In this document: positions 54,753 to 63,687 of the stretch, piece by piece
Position numbering within the stretch: the stretch's first letter is position 1
Layout: every line of letters begins with the position of its first letter
Assembly: GCA_016124585.1 (NCBI GenBank)
Contig: WGNL01000035.1
Location: 62,001 to 126,000 of the forward strand
From: Bacteroidota bacterium
Lineage (GTDB): Bacteria > Bacteroidota > Bacteroidia > Chitinophagales > Saprospiraceae
Length of the DNA: 64,000 bases
Direction of reading: 5' to 3'
Notes under the pieces: model-generated
Seen by the model: only the letters and a program-made list of their open reading frames with translations
The model's database searches: none
What the model was told of the DNA's origin: nothing
Position numbers and translations under genes: made by a program

Positions 54753-55814
54753 ATGGAAAGGAAATTGAAATTTGACCTTCAAACTACCCAGAAATTGCTG
54801 GCAACCGCTGCAAGAATTGACCAGTTTAAAGGAAAATGGGAGCATATCGAGCAAAAAGACAACCGTTACCTAAAGGAACTGCGCACCCTTGCTACGGTAC
54901 AAAGCATCGGTTCTTCCACCCGGATTGAAGGCTCTACGCTGACCAACGCTGAAGTGGAAATCCTTTTGAAAGACATCAATATCACGAAGTTCAAGACCCG
55001 TGACGAGCAGGAAGTAGCGGGCTATTACGAGGCGCTCGAACTCATCCTTGACCAATATGAATTCATCGAACTATCCATTGGCAATATCAAGACATTGCAC
55101 AATGTCCTGATGAAACACAGCGACAAAGACCAGCAGCACAAGGGAAATTTCAAACAGTTTACCAACCGTGTGGTGGCCACTTATCCCGATGGAACTGTGC
55201 ACACGATATTCAACACCACCGAGCCTTTTTTGGTGGAAAAAGAGATGAAGGAATTGGTGGAATGGGCCAACCGGGAACTGGCAAACAAAGACTTCCACTC
55301 CCTGATTTGCATTGGTACGGCAATTTATGAGTTCCTTTCCATCCACCCATTTCAAGATGGAAACGGCAGGCTTTCAAGGCTGTTGACCACCTTGCTTTTA
55401 CTTCGTGAAGGCTATGGTTTCGTGCAGTATATTTCATTTGAAAACATCGTCGAACTCAATAAAAAGGACTACTACCGCTCCCTCATGTCGGGGCAGCAGC
55501 ATCGTTATTCCGAGGAGGAAATAATCGGTGAATGGATGCTTTTTTTCCTAAAATCCCTCGAAGAACTGACGCAGAAATTGGATGAGAAATACAGCCGCTA
55601 CCTGAACTTCGGCGGCGTCTTGAACCAGCGCCAGCAAGCGCTGCTGGATTTGGTGCGGGAACGGAAACTGATTCGATTGGAAGATGCCGCTGCCATTTAC
55701 CCTGCTATTTCACGAAGAACCTTGCAACGAGATTTTTCCCTGCTGGAAAGTGAGCGGCTAGTGGAAAGGACAGGGAAGGGACGGGCGGTGGTGTATGGGG
55801 TTGTTTCAAATTAA
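54753..55814 (+). CDS. Fic family protein with C-terminal winged helix
   Basis: A 353-residue protein. The Fic core motif HPFQDGNGRLSR starts at His198, the catalytic His, and GNGR is intact, so AMP-transfer to hydroxyl side chains of target proteins is expected. An inhibitory-helix motif of the S/T-x-x-x-E-G/N type is present at residues 55-60 (STRIEG), which would keep the enzyme off. Residues 290-353 resemble a winged helix (LIRLEDAAAIYPAISRRTLQRDFSLLESERLVER). The protein may regulate its own operator repeats (54672-54745). Target proteins are unknown. Confidence 0.92.
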   Translation: MERKLKFDLQTTQKLLATAARIDQFKGKWEHIEQKDNRYLKELRTLATVQSIGSSTRIEGSTLTNAEVEILLKDINITKFKTRDEQEVAGYYEALELILDQYEFIELSIGNIKTLHNVLMKHSDKDQQHKGNFKQFTNRVVATYPDGTVHTIFNTTEPFLVEKEMKELVEWANRELANKDFHSLICIGTAIYEFLSIHPFQDGNGRLSRLLTTLLLLREGYGFVQYISFENIVELNKKDYYRSLMSGQQHRYSEEEIIGEWMLFFLKSLEELTQKLDEKYSRYLNFGGVLNQRQQALLDLVRERKLIRLEDAAAIYPAISRRTLQRDFSLLESERLVERTGKGRAVVYGVVSN

Positions 55815-55827
55815 ATACCTTCGCCCC

Positions 55828-56853
55828 ATGAACACAACCATCCTCCCCGCAGAATGGGCGCCCCAAAGCGCTGTCCAACTCACTTGGCCCCACGTTGGCA
55901 CCGACTGGGCACCTTACCTCGATGAGGCGGTGCAGTGCTTTTCGGAAATCTCCACGGCCATTGCGAAGCGGCAAAAGCTGCTCATCGTCTGCCAGAGCGA
56001 GGCGGAGGTGCGGCCTTTTTTAATAAATGCCAAGTTGGAAAATATACGCTTCGCCGAACTGCCCACCAACGACACTTGGGCACGTGACCACGGCGGTATC
56101 ACGGTGGTGAGGGGTGGCCAACCTGTCGTCCTTGATTTCAAATTCAACGGCTGGGGCCTGAAATTCCCCGCCGACAAGGACAACCTCATCACGAGGCAAC
56201 TGTTTGAATTGGGTGTTTTTTCCGAAGGAACGAAATACGAAAACCAACTGAACTACGTGTTGGAAGGCGGCGGCATTGAGTCGGATGGATTGGGCACGAT
56301 TCTAACAACCTCGGAATGCCTGCTCTCGCCGAATCGCAATGGTGCTTTTTCACGCAGTGAAATTGAAAAAAAAATAAAGAGATTCTTTGGGGCAACCCGC
56401 ATCCTCTGGCTTGAAAACGGCTACCTCGCCGGCGATGACACGGACAGTCATATTGATACGCTGGCTCGACTTTGCGACGAAAAAACCATCGCCTATGTGA
56501 AATGTGAAGACCCCTTGGACGAACATTTCGAAGCGCTACGTAAAATGGAAACAGAGCTGCAGACATTGCGCCAGGCCAACGGCGAACCTTACAAATTGGT
56601 CGCCTTACCCATGGCTGATGCAGTTTACTTCGATGGTGACCGTCTGCCAGCCACTTACGCCAACTTCTTGATTATCAATGGCGCAGTGCTGGTGCCGTTT
56701 TACCAATCGGTTAAAGACGCCGAGGTCAAGCGCATCTTTGAGCACCTTTTCCCTAACCGTGAAATCATTGGCATCAATTGTCTGCCGCTCATCAAACAAC
56801 ACGGGTCGCTGCACTGCGTGACGATGCAGTTTCCTGAAAATGTGATATTTTAG
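55828..56853 (+). CDS. aguA: Agmatine deiminase
   Basis: A 341-residue enzyme from the ATG at 55828 (MNTTILPAEWAPQSA), hydrolysing agmatine to N-carbamoylputrescine and ammonia. Motifs of the peptidyl-arginine-deiminase-like family are ordered: WPHVGTDW, NDTWARDHGGITV, EGGGIESDGLGT, GDDTDSHIDTLAR and the nucleophile Cys near the C-terminus in SLHCVTMQ. The start is 33 bases after an in-frame ATG. It forms a pair with 56939, whose product uses its product, and lies 13 bases after the fic stop codon. Confidence 0.95.
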   Translation: MNTTILPAEWAPQSAVQLTWPHVGTDWAPYLDEAVQCFSEISTAIAKRQKLLIVCQSEAEVRPFLINAKLENIRFAELPTNDTWARDHGGITVVRGGQPVVLDFKFNGWGLKFPADKDNLITRQLFELGVFSEGTKYENQLNYVLEGGGIESDGLGTILTTSECLLSPNRNGAFSRSEIEKKIKRFFGATRILWLENGYLAGDDTDSHIDTLARLCDEKTIAYVKCEDPLDEHFEALRKMETELQTLRQANGEPYKLVALPMADAVYFDGDRLPATYANFLIINGAVLVPFYQSVKDAEVKRIFEHLFPNREIIGINCLPLIKQHGSLHCVTMQFPENVIF

Positions 56854-56854
56854 A

Positions 56855-56938
56855 ATTGGGTTATTGAGATATTGAGTTATTGTAAGCACCGATCCGCCTC
56901 AATAACTCAATAACCCAGTAACCCAATAACCCAATAAC
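56855..56938. repeat. Heptamer inverted repeat between aguA and aguB
   Basis: The left arm 56855-56882 (ATTGGGT, TATTGAG words) and the right arm 56900-56938 (AATAACTC, AATAACCC words) are largely complementary, with a 17-base loop. The right arm ends at base 56938 and the aguB ATG begins at 56939, so the start codon abuts the hairpin. The whole aguA-aguB gap is filled by the repeat. Confidence 0.85.
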
Positions 56939-57826
56939 ATGAAAAAAATTCTCAAAGCCGGACTGGTACAGCAATCCAACACGGCAGACATCGAGCAAAA
57001 TATCCAGAAACTGGAAGCCAACGTGCGGCAGTGTGCTGCGCAAGGTGCCGAATTGGTGGCCTTACAGGAACTGCACAATTCACTATACTTCTGCCAAACG
57101 GAAGACACGGAGGTGTTCGACCTCGCCGAGCCGATTCCTGGCCCTTCGACGGAGCGGTTTGGGGCGCTGGCAAAGGAGCTTGGCATCGTGCTGGTCACGT
57201 CGCTGTTCGAGCGGCGGGCCCCCGGCCTCTACCACAATACAGCAGTCGTATTTGAGAAGGATGGCAGCATCGCTGGCAAGTACCGTAAGATGCATATCCC
57301 CGACGACCCCGCCTACTACGAGAAGTTCTACTTTACCCCCGGCGACATGGGCTTTCAGCCGATAGACACCTCGGTGGGCAGGCTCGGCGTGCTTGTTTGC
57401 TGGGACCAATGGTATCCCGAAGCTGCCCGCCTCATGGCCATGCGGGGGGCGGATATGCTGATTTACCCGACGGCCATCGGCTGGGAAAGCACCGATGCCG
57501 CCGCCGAAAAGCAGCGCCAGCAAGACGCTTGGGTCATCTCGCAGCGGGGGCATGCCGTTGCCAACGGGCTGCCCGTACTGTCCATCAACCGGGTAGGGCA
57601 TGAGTCTGACCCCTCCGGCCAGACGAACGGCATCCAGTTCTGGGGTCATAGCTTCGTGACGGGGCCGCAAGGCGAGTTTGTGGTGAAGGCGGGTTCGGAA
57701 AAAGAGGAAAATCTCGTGGTGGATATTGACCTTGGCCGCTCGGAGGACGTGCGGCGGATTTGGCCGTTTTTCAGGGATAGAAGAATTGAGGCGTATGGGG
57801 AAATTGTGAAGCGCTTCATTGATTGA
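56939..57826 (+). CDS. aguB: N-carbamoylputrescine amidase
   Basis: A 295-residue carbon-nitrogen hydrolase (nitrilase superfamily) that converts N-carbamoylputrescine to putrescine, ammonia and carbon dioxide. The Glu-Lys-Cys triad is visible in LQELHNSLYFC, KYRKMHIPDDP and LVCWDQWYPE. YFCQTED and the sequence after the Cys (EAARLMAMRGADMLIYP) match aguB orthologues. Neighbouring aguA makes its substrate; the gap is entirely a heptamer inverted repeat. Confidence 0.93.
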   Translation: MKKILKAGLVQQSNTADIEQNIQKLEANVRQCAAQGAELVALQELHNSLYFCQTEDTEVFDLAEPIPGPSTERFGALAKELGIVLVTSLFERRAPGLYHNTAVVFEKDGSIAGKYRKMHIPDDPAYYEKFYFTPGDMGFQPIDTSVGRLGVLVCWDQWYPEAARLMAMRGADMLIYPTAIGWESTDAAAEKQRQQDAWVISQRGHAVANGLPVLSINRVGHESDPSGQTNGIQFWGHSFVTGPQGEFVVKAGSEKEENLVVDIDLGRSEDVRRIWPFFRDRRIEAYGEIVKRFID

Positions 57827-58015
57827 GTCGAAAAAAAATGTGTCAATTTTACACTTAGGATTTTGCTCTTTGCTAACTAATTGATTGTCAGTATGTAACC
57901 ATGTTCTGGTTTAACCATAATTCTTAAGTTCTAACAATACCTACAAACATGGCCGAGCCCTAAATGGCAATGTTTTTGAAAACCCCGGAACCGCCCCCTA
58001 GTCGCACAACCTAGG

Positions 58016-59791
58016 ATGAACATGGACGCTAATGCTTTCAGAACTGCCTTGACGTGGGCAGTCATTTTTTTCTGCCTGCCCGCTTTCGCTCAAAATTTTC
58101 CCACAGACAAATTCACGGATTGGTCAAAAGTGGGCATTCAAAACGAACTTTCCGCTTACGATACGGTCGATGTAGTAGCGCAAGGCATGCCGAACGACGG
58201 GATAACGCCCTGCGACCAAAGCTTGGGAGCACTGCTCAATGCCTCCACGAACCCCACCGTTTTTTATTTTCCTGCTGGCGAATACTACTTCACGAAGCCC
58301 ATCCAACTCGAAAAAGCGCAGGTGTTAAAAGGCGCTTCCTCCGATGAAACGCATTTTATTTTTGACCTACAAGGCCAAAACCATTTGATTGAGGCAAACG
58401 GAAAAGTTCTGACGGATACAGCTTGGCTGTTGTCAGCGGCATGGAAGGATTCCGTGAGCATCCTGACCGATGCTGTAAATGGAAGTTTCAAAGCTGGTGA
58501 TTTCGTGAAATTCGTATCAGAGGATGATGACTTGGTCACGTCGGATTGGGCCCGCTACAGCACTGGCCAGATTTGCCAAATCAAGAAAGTGCAAAACGGG
58601 AAAATCACTCTCACGCACCCCACCCGACGGGATTACCTGATGGAAGATTTGCCCCGTATCGTTAAAACAAAACCGGTGCAATTCGTGGGCGTGGAATGCC
58701 TGAGTTTGGAGCGTAAAGACTCCACAAGCACTCAAACCAGCAATATTTTTTTCAACCTAGCGGCCAACTGTAACGTGAGCGGGATTGCTTCCCAATACTG
58801 CAATTTTGCCCACGTCACCTTGCAGCAATCGACGCAGGTGGAGGTGACTGGCTGCCATTTCCAGGATGCTTTCGACTACGGCGGTGGTGGTAAGGCATAC
58901 GGTGTGGCGTTGCAGTTAAATTCGGGTGATTGTTTGATTCAAAACAATACTTTCCAGCACCTGAGACATTCCATGCTACTGCAAGCAGGTGCAAACGGCA
59001 ACGTACTTTCCTACAATTATTCCTTGCAACCTTTTTGGACAGAAACCAACCTGCCTACCGTCGCTGCGGGGGATTTGGTGCTGCATGGAAATTATGTGTA
59101 CGCCAATCTTTTTGAAGGGAATATTGTCCAGAACATCGTCATTGACGACTCGCACGGCAAGAATGGCCCAAACAACACTTTCTTTCGCAACCGTGCCGAA
59201 CTCTTCGGTATTTTCATGAACAGCAATCCCGCTTCACCGGGACAGGTTTTCATCGGAAACGAGGTGACGGCTATGTCGCCTTTTGCCGGGTTCTATATTT
59301 TGGAAGGGGGCTCCCATTTCGAATACGCCAACAACGTCAAGGGGACTTTGCTGCCCACAACCACGGATTCGCTGCCGGAACAATCGCTGTACCTATCTGA
59401 CGAACCTAGTTTTTTTGCGGAAATGGAGATGCCGTTTGCTCCGATTGGCTTTCCAAACAGCTTGAACGGTGGCAGTATTCCTGCCAAAGCGCATTTTCTG
59501 GCAGGTGTAATGACCTCCTGTGAGCCACTTCCCCCGCCAGTCGTATCTGGTTCCGACCAAACCTCTACAATGGAAAAAAGGGTTTACCCGAACCCAACCA
59601 CTGGAGTTCTTTACCTAGATTTTGAGGGGAATAAAAATTTAAAACTGCTTGATATTAATGGCAAGTTGGTTTTGCAAACAAATTTGGCCGAAGGCGAAGC
59701 ACTCCTGCTGCCACCGTTGCCGAGCGGTGTTTATTACTTGTTTTCAGAAACTGGAGGCCATTTATACAGCGATAAAATCATTATGTTGTAA
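58016..59791 (+). CDS. Secreted beta-helix protein with T9SS sorting domain
   Basis: A 591-residue protein; a signal peptide follows the start (MNMDANAFRTALTW, cut near AFA-Q). Central sequence has the spacing of a right-handed parallel beta-helix (pectate-lyase-like: FYFPAGEYYFTKPIQLEK, VTGCHFQDAFDYGGGG, GDCLIQNNTFQHLRHSM). The C-terminus VYPNPTTGVLYLDF to DKIIML is a type A T9SS sorting domain. Polysaccharide lyase or hydrolase activity is possible but no catalytic site was identified. No promoter box was recognised in the 190 bases before it. Confidence 0.8.
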   Translation: MNMDANAFRTALTWAVIFFCLPAFAQNFPTDKFTDWSKVGIQNELSAYDTVDVVAQGMPNDGITPCDQSLGALLNASTNPTVFYFPAGEYYFTKPIQLEKAQVLKGASSDETHFIFDLQGQNHLIEANGKVLTDTAWLLSAAWKDSVSILTDAVNGSFKAGDFVKFVSEDDDLVTSDWARYSTGQICQIKKVQNGKITLTHPTRRDYLMEDLPRIVKTKPVQFVGVECLSLERKDSTSTQTSNIFFNLAANCNVSGIASQYCNFAHVTLQQSTQVEVTGCHFQDAFDYGGGGKAYGVALQLNSGDCLIQNNTFQHLRHSMLLQAGANGNVLSYNYSLQPFWTETNLPTVAAGDLVLHGNYVYANLFEGNIVQNIVIDDSHGKNGPNNTFFRNRAELFGIFMNSNPASPGQVFIGNEVTAMSPFAGFYILEGGSHFEYANNVKGTLLPTTTDSLPEQSLYLSDEPSFFAEMEMPFAPIGFPNSLNGGSIPAKAHFLAGVMTSCEPLPPPVVSGSDQTSTMEKRVYPNPTTGVLYLDFEGNKNLKLLDINGKLVLQTNLAEGEALLLPPLPSGVYYLFSETGGHLYSDKIIML

Positions 59792-59807
59792 AAACAAAAC
59801 GCTTAAA

Positions 59808-60011
59808 TCATGCGGCCTTGCGCTTCCTTTTTGCAGCAAGTTTGGTCTTCGTTTGTTTTAGACTCTCAATAAGCACATCCAATTCCGACATCAAAGATGC
59901 CCGGTCACTTGCCGAAAGTTCGTCCTGCTGAATGGCGGTTTGAATAGTGCTTACCAAATCGTCGGCAGCAGCTTTGAAACTGTTTGTGTTGGATGATTTA
60001 TCTGGCAGCAT
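59808..60011 (-). CDS. Small hypothetical protein
   Basis: A 67-residue helical protein from the ATG at 60011 (MLPDKSSNTNSF), Lys/Arg-rich at its end (AAKRKRKAA). Earlier in-frame codons at 60047, 60065 or 60077 (TTG) could lengthen it. Just upstream and in another frame (ending TAA at 60031) a short coiled segment reading IDRVLDLMIELKNELKKIDENKG is open, so there may be a second micro-gene or a frameshift. No function recognised. Converges on the beta-helix gene. Confidence 0.5.
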   Translation of the reverse strand: MLPDKSSNTNSFKAAADDLVSTIQTAIQQDELSASDRASLMSELDVLIESLKQTKTKLAAKRKRKAA

Positions 60012-60333
60012 AAGTATAGGTTTTAACAGATTAACCTTTATTTTCATCAATTTTTTTGAGTTCATTCTTGAGTTCAATCATCAAGTCTAACACCCTGTCA
60101 ATTTCTTCATGCAAACTAACATTCTTGGGTTAACCTAATGAATCTTCCTTTAAATTACTTGTCGTTAGAAGCAAAAGCCATTGTTTGTAAATATTAATTT
60201 TGTCACTGTATGTTGGTTTTGGGAAGTAAATTTACGCACCATAAATTAATGCACCAATAAACATCCCAATATCGCATTTAAAAAAATCATTGCTCATTAA
60301 GTTTGGATTCACTAAAAACAATTCGCCACAAAC

Positions 60334-61518
60334 ATGAAATTCCTCCTTCCCTTCTTTGTTTTATATTCATTCCAACTCCCCGCCCAAACCCTCTACCAAT
60401 ACCGCAACGACCAGCCCCGCTGGGCAACCTTCGAAAATCCAAAAGCAGCAAGGGGTGCTGGCGGCATGGAAAACCAGAGCGCCAAGGGCCATGCCTTCGA
60501 GCCGATAGAAGCAGGAGCAAGTGCCACGCTGATGGAAGTGCAAGGTGCGGGCATCGTCCAACGGATTTGGATAACCATCAACGACCGAAGCCCGGAAATG
60601 CTCCGCTCGCTGCGCCTCGAAATGTTTTGGGATGGGGAGAAAAAACCTGCTGTCAGCGTGCCGCTCGGTGATTTTTTCAGCATCTCACATGGCCAGACAA
60701 TGCCCTTCGAAAATGCCCTATTCAGTAGTCCAGAGGGGCGCTCGTTTAATTGTTTCATCCCGATGCCGTTCCGAAAAGGTGCCCGCATCGTGGTGACGAA
60801 TGATTCGCCCAAACGGCTGGATTTGTTTTTCTACGACGTTGATTTTCAATTAGTTGACAAACTCCCCGACGATGCTATGTACTTCCATTGCCATTGGCGA
60901 AGGGAACTTAAAACCACGCTCGGCAAGGATTTCGAACTGCTGCCAAACGTCACGGGCTGGGGCCGTTTTTTGGGTGTAAACATGGGACTCATCACCGCCC
61001 CAGAATACGGCAAAAGCTGGTGGGGCGAAGGTGAGGTGAAAATTTACCTCGACGGCGATGGGCAGTTCCCGACCATCGTCGGCACGGGTTCGGAGGACTA
61101 CGTGGGGTCGGGCTGGGGCCTCGGCAAATTTATCAACCGGACGCAAGGCTGCCCCGTCGCCAATGACAGTACCCGCCAGTGGTCACTCTACCGTTTTCAT
61201 TTGGAGGATGCGCTTTTTTTTCAAAAAAACTTCAGAGCCACGATTCAAGTGCTGGGCGGGTACATGCGGGATGAAGTTCGCAAGTTCATCGCCGACAAGG
61301 TGCCGCTCACGCCCGTCACCGTCAACGTGCAACAGGGCTGCATCAAACTGCTGGAGCCAGGCGCTCCCAAGCTTTCCGACCCCGATTTCCCGGATGGTTG
61401 GGTGAATTTTTACCGAACGGAAGATTACTGCGCCACCGCTTATTTTTACCTCGAAAAACCGACGGATGAGCTGCCGCCACTGCCCAATTTGGAGCTTCGG
61501 ACGGCCGGAATGAAATGA
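60334..61518 (+). CDS. DUF2961/GH172-family glycosidase-like protein, secreted
   Basis: A 394-residue protein with a signal peptide (LYSFQLPA-Q). It has the DUF2961 sequence pattern: GAGIVQRIWITI, LRLEMFWDGEKKPAVSVPLGDFF, then IVGTGSEDYVGSGW. This family is now GH172, with members cleaving difructose anhydride or alpha-D-arabinofuranosides; the exact substrate is not known here. Conserved Glu in GTGSEDY and others would serve as catalytic acids (family knowledge). Confidence 0.83.
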   Translation: MKFLLPFFVLYSFQLPAQTLYQYRNDQPRWATFENPKAARGAGGMENQSAKGHAFEPIEAGASATLMEVQGAGIVQRIWITINDRSPEMLRSLRLEMFWDGEKKPAVSVPLGDFFSISHGQTMPFENALFSSPEGRSFNCFIPMPFRKGARIVVTNDSPKRLDLFFYDVDFQLVDKLPDDAMYFHCHWRRELKTTLGKDFELLPNVTGWGRFLGVNMGLITAPEYGKSWWGEGEVKIYLDGDGQFPTIVGTGSEDYVGSGWGLGKFINRTQGCPVANDSTRQWSLYRFHLEDALFFQKNFRATIQVLGGYMRDEVRKFIADKVPLTPVTVNVQQGCIKLLEPGAPKLSDPDFPDGWVNFYRTEDYCATAYFYLEKPTDELPPLPNLELRTAGMK

Positions 61519-61533
61519 CATTTCTATCGAGCG

Positions 61534-61578
61534 AACGTCGGCGAGGTTCATCCCGATAATTATCGGGACGACGACGTT
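61534..61578. repeat. Palindromic intergenic element
   Basis: A perfect 18-base palindrome TCCCGATAATTATCGGGA (61551-61568) is flanked by AACGTCG (61534-61540) and CGACGTT (61572-61578). The inner dyad is known to recur in Bacteroidota intergenic DNA. It lies between the DUF2961 and sulfurtransferase genes. Confidence 0.7.
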
Positions 61579-61607
61579 AAAGCCTAATTTTAATTGAAAT
61601 ATTAACT

Positions 61608-62444
61608 ATGAAACCCATCATCTCCGCCACCGAACTTTTTTCACTTCGCAACAACCTCGACCTAGTATTAATTGACGCCCGAAGTGGCCCCAGTGCCAAC
61701 GAACGCTATTTGGAGCAACACCTTGATGAGGCCATCTGGGTGGATTTGGAAACGGATTTAGCAGAAAAATCCGCCGATGCAACCAATGGCGGCAGACATC
61801 CATTACCCTCACCGCAGCATTTCAACCAGTTGCTGGCGCAATGGGGCATCCGGCCTGAAAGCCATGTAGTGGTTTACGACGATAAAAATGGTGCAAACGC
61901 CGCCGCCCGCTTTTGGTGGATGGCCAAGGCTATTGGACAGGAACGGGTGCAGGTGCTGGATGGAGGAATGGCCGCAGCCATTGCCGAAGGGTATCCAGTG
62001 ACCAGTGGCGAAAAGACGAGAATCCCCGTGGAGCGGCCCAAAGCGGAAGCTTGGCTTTTGCCTACGGCAAACATTCAAGAAGTGGAAAAAGCGGCACAAA
62101 ACGCTGATTATCTGGTGATTGACGTGAGGGAAAAAGACCGCTACAATGGCCTCCGGGAGCCGATTGACCTCGTGGCAGGGCATATTCCCGGTGCGATGAA
62201 TCTGCCATTTGCCGGGAATCTGGACGAGGCAGGGCACTTCCTTTTACCAGAGGTACTGAAAGAAAAATATGAAACGGAATTAGCTGGCCGAAATTCAGAA
62301 AACGTGATTGTACATTGCGGCAGTGGCGTCACGGCATGTCATACCTTGTTGGCAATGGCGCAAGCAGATATGGAAATCCCGAAATTATACGTCGGCTCGT
62401 GGAGCGAATGGTCGAGGAGTGGAAAAGATATGGCAACTAATTAG
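61608..62444 (+). CDS. Sulfurtransferase (rhodanese/3-mercaptopyruvate type)
   Basis: A 278-residue protein made of two rhodanese domains. The first is inactive and structural; the second holds the catalytic Cys in VHCGSGVTAC, the CG[S/T]GVT[A/S] loop of 3-mercaptopyruvate sulfurtransferases. Sulfur is passed to cyanide or thiols. Other conserved stretches are VVYDDKNGANAAARFWWM and VIDVREKDRY. Its stop codon overlaps the convergent Gfo/Idh gene by four bases. Confidence 0.92.
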   Translation: MKPIISATELFSLRNNLDLVLIDARSGPSANERYLEQHLDEAIWVDLETDLAEKSADATNGGRHPLPSPQHFNQLLAQWGIRPESHVVVYDDKNGANAAARFWWMAKAIGQERVQVLDGGMAAAIAEGYPVTSGEKTRIPVERPKAEAWLLPTANIQEVEKAAQNADYLVIDVREKDRYNGLREPIDLVAGHIPGAMNLPFAGNLDEAGHFLLPEVLKEKYETELAGRNSENVIVHCGSGVTACHTLLAMAQADMEIPKLYVGSWSEWSRSGKDMATN

Positions 62445-63565
62445 GCATAATCAATCTTGACTTCCGCACCTGTTTCTATACTTTTTTTTATAGCATCAAT
62501 AACCTGCATATCAATCATCCCTTCTTCGCCGGAGGCAATGACGGCGGTATTATCGAATATATTTCGGGCAAAAGCATCCATTTGTGTGGTCTGTTGGTAT
62601 TCGTTGCAGGGCAGCGATTTGCTCTCGTCCCGGCTTTGTAGCGACATCTTAGCATTGGCAGCAAATGCGGGTTTAAGCTCCATATAATCATACCCTTTTG
62701 ACACATAATATCGATCCGTATAGGAGGAAAAACTGGCAGTGGAATTGCACAATGCATTATCCGCAAATTTTAATTGCCAAGTATAGGTGCCATATATGCC
62801 TTTATATATTTCGGGGTCGTCAATAAAACCTTGGGCTAGGACGCTCACGGGATTTTGCCCAGCGGCCCGCCTTGCTGCTTGGATAACATAAGGCCCTAAA
62901 TCCATGAGTGCCCCACCGCCGCCCATTTTCTTGTCAATACGCCAGAGGCCAGGTCGGGCCATGTCGAATCCGAGGCTGGTTTCCATGAGTTTTATCCTAC
63001 CTTCAAAAGGCTCATTGGCCCAGCGTTTCATCTCCAAATGGTGTGGTTCATAAAAAAGCCGATAGCCAACTTGCAGTTTTTTTCCCGCTTTTTTCGCAGC
63101 CGCAATCATATTCTTGCAGCCAGCAGCATTCATGGCCATTGGTTTCTCACAGATGACATGTTTGCCAGCTTCGAGCGCTCGAATGGTATATTCCTCGTGC
63201 ATGAAATTGGGCAATACGATATAGATGATATCAATGGCAGGGTCGTTTTTTATTTTATCAAACGTCTCATAATTATAAGTGTGCGCTGGGCTTATATTAT
63301 ATTCTTTTTGCCATTTAATGGCTTTCTCTGGTGTACCAGTGACAATACCTTTCAGCTCACAAAATTGGGTTTTTTGTAAGGCAGGTGCCAGCATTAGGGT
63401 AGCATAATTGCCTAAGCCAACCAAGGCAATTCCCAGTTTTTTCTCTTCCTTCAAGCAAGCTAAATTTAAAGGGGATAATGCCGCTGCACTGCCAATTATG
63501 CCAATATTTTTCAGTGCTTGCCGACGAGAAGTTGCCGTATAAAATGGATTGTCAATGTTTTTCAT
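62441..63565 (-). CDS. Gfo/Idh/MocA family oxidoreductase, Tat-exported
   Basis: A 374-residue protein. The N-terminus is a twin-arginine signal (TSRRQALKNIGIIGSAAAL). The Rossmann segment reads LGIALVGLGNYATLML, and EKPMAMNAAGCKNMI is the Gfo/Idh motif with the conserved Lys. The C-terminal alpha/beta domain includes GGGGALMDLGPYVIQAARRAAG. An NAD(P)-dependent sugar or inositol oxidoreductase probably working in the periplasm. Substrate unknown. Confidence 0.9.
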   Translation of the reverse strand: MKNIDNPFYTATSRRQALKNIGIIGSAAALSPLNLACLKEEKKLGIALVGLGNYATLMLAPALQKTQFCELKGIVTGTPEKAIKWQKEYNISPAHTYNYETFDKIKNDPAIDIIYIVLPNFMHEEYTIRALEAGKHVICEKPMAMNAAGCKNMIAAAKKAGKKLQVGYRLFYEPHHLEMKRWANEPFEGRIKLMETSLGFDMARPGLWRIDKKMGGGGALMDLGPYVIQAARRAAGQNPVSVLAQGFIDDPEIYKGIYGTYTWQLKFADNALCNSTASFSSYTDRYYVSKGYDYMELKPAFAANAKMSLQSRDESKSLPCNEYQQTTQMDAFARNIFDNTAVIASGEEGMIDMQVIDAIKKSIETGAEVKIDYA

Positions 63566-63582
63566 ACAAATGTTTTTAAGCT

Positions 63583-63632
63583 AAAAAAAGAATGGACTGC
63601 AATTAACGCTTGACGTTGCATTGCAGTCCATT
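63583..63632 (-). terminator. Rho-independent terminator of the GH16 gene
   Basis: A perfect 13-bp stem AATGGACTGCAAT (63591-63603) with 63620-63632 has an additional AACG/CGTT inner stem; on the minus strand it is followed by a run of T at 63589-63583. It separates GH16 from the Gfo/Idh gene. Confidence 0.88.
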
Positions 63633-63687
63633 TAAGCTCAATTTATTTAATCAAAAAACTTCTGAATGACTTTATTTATGTGCTAAT

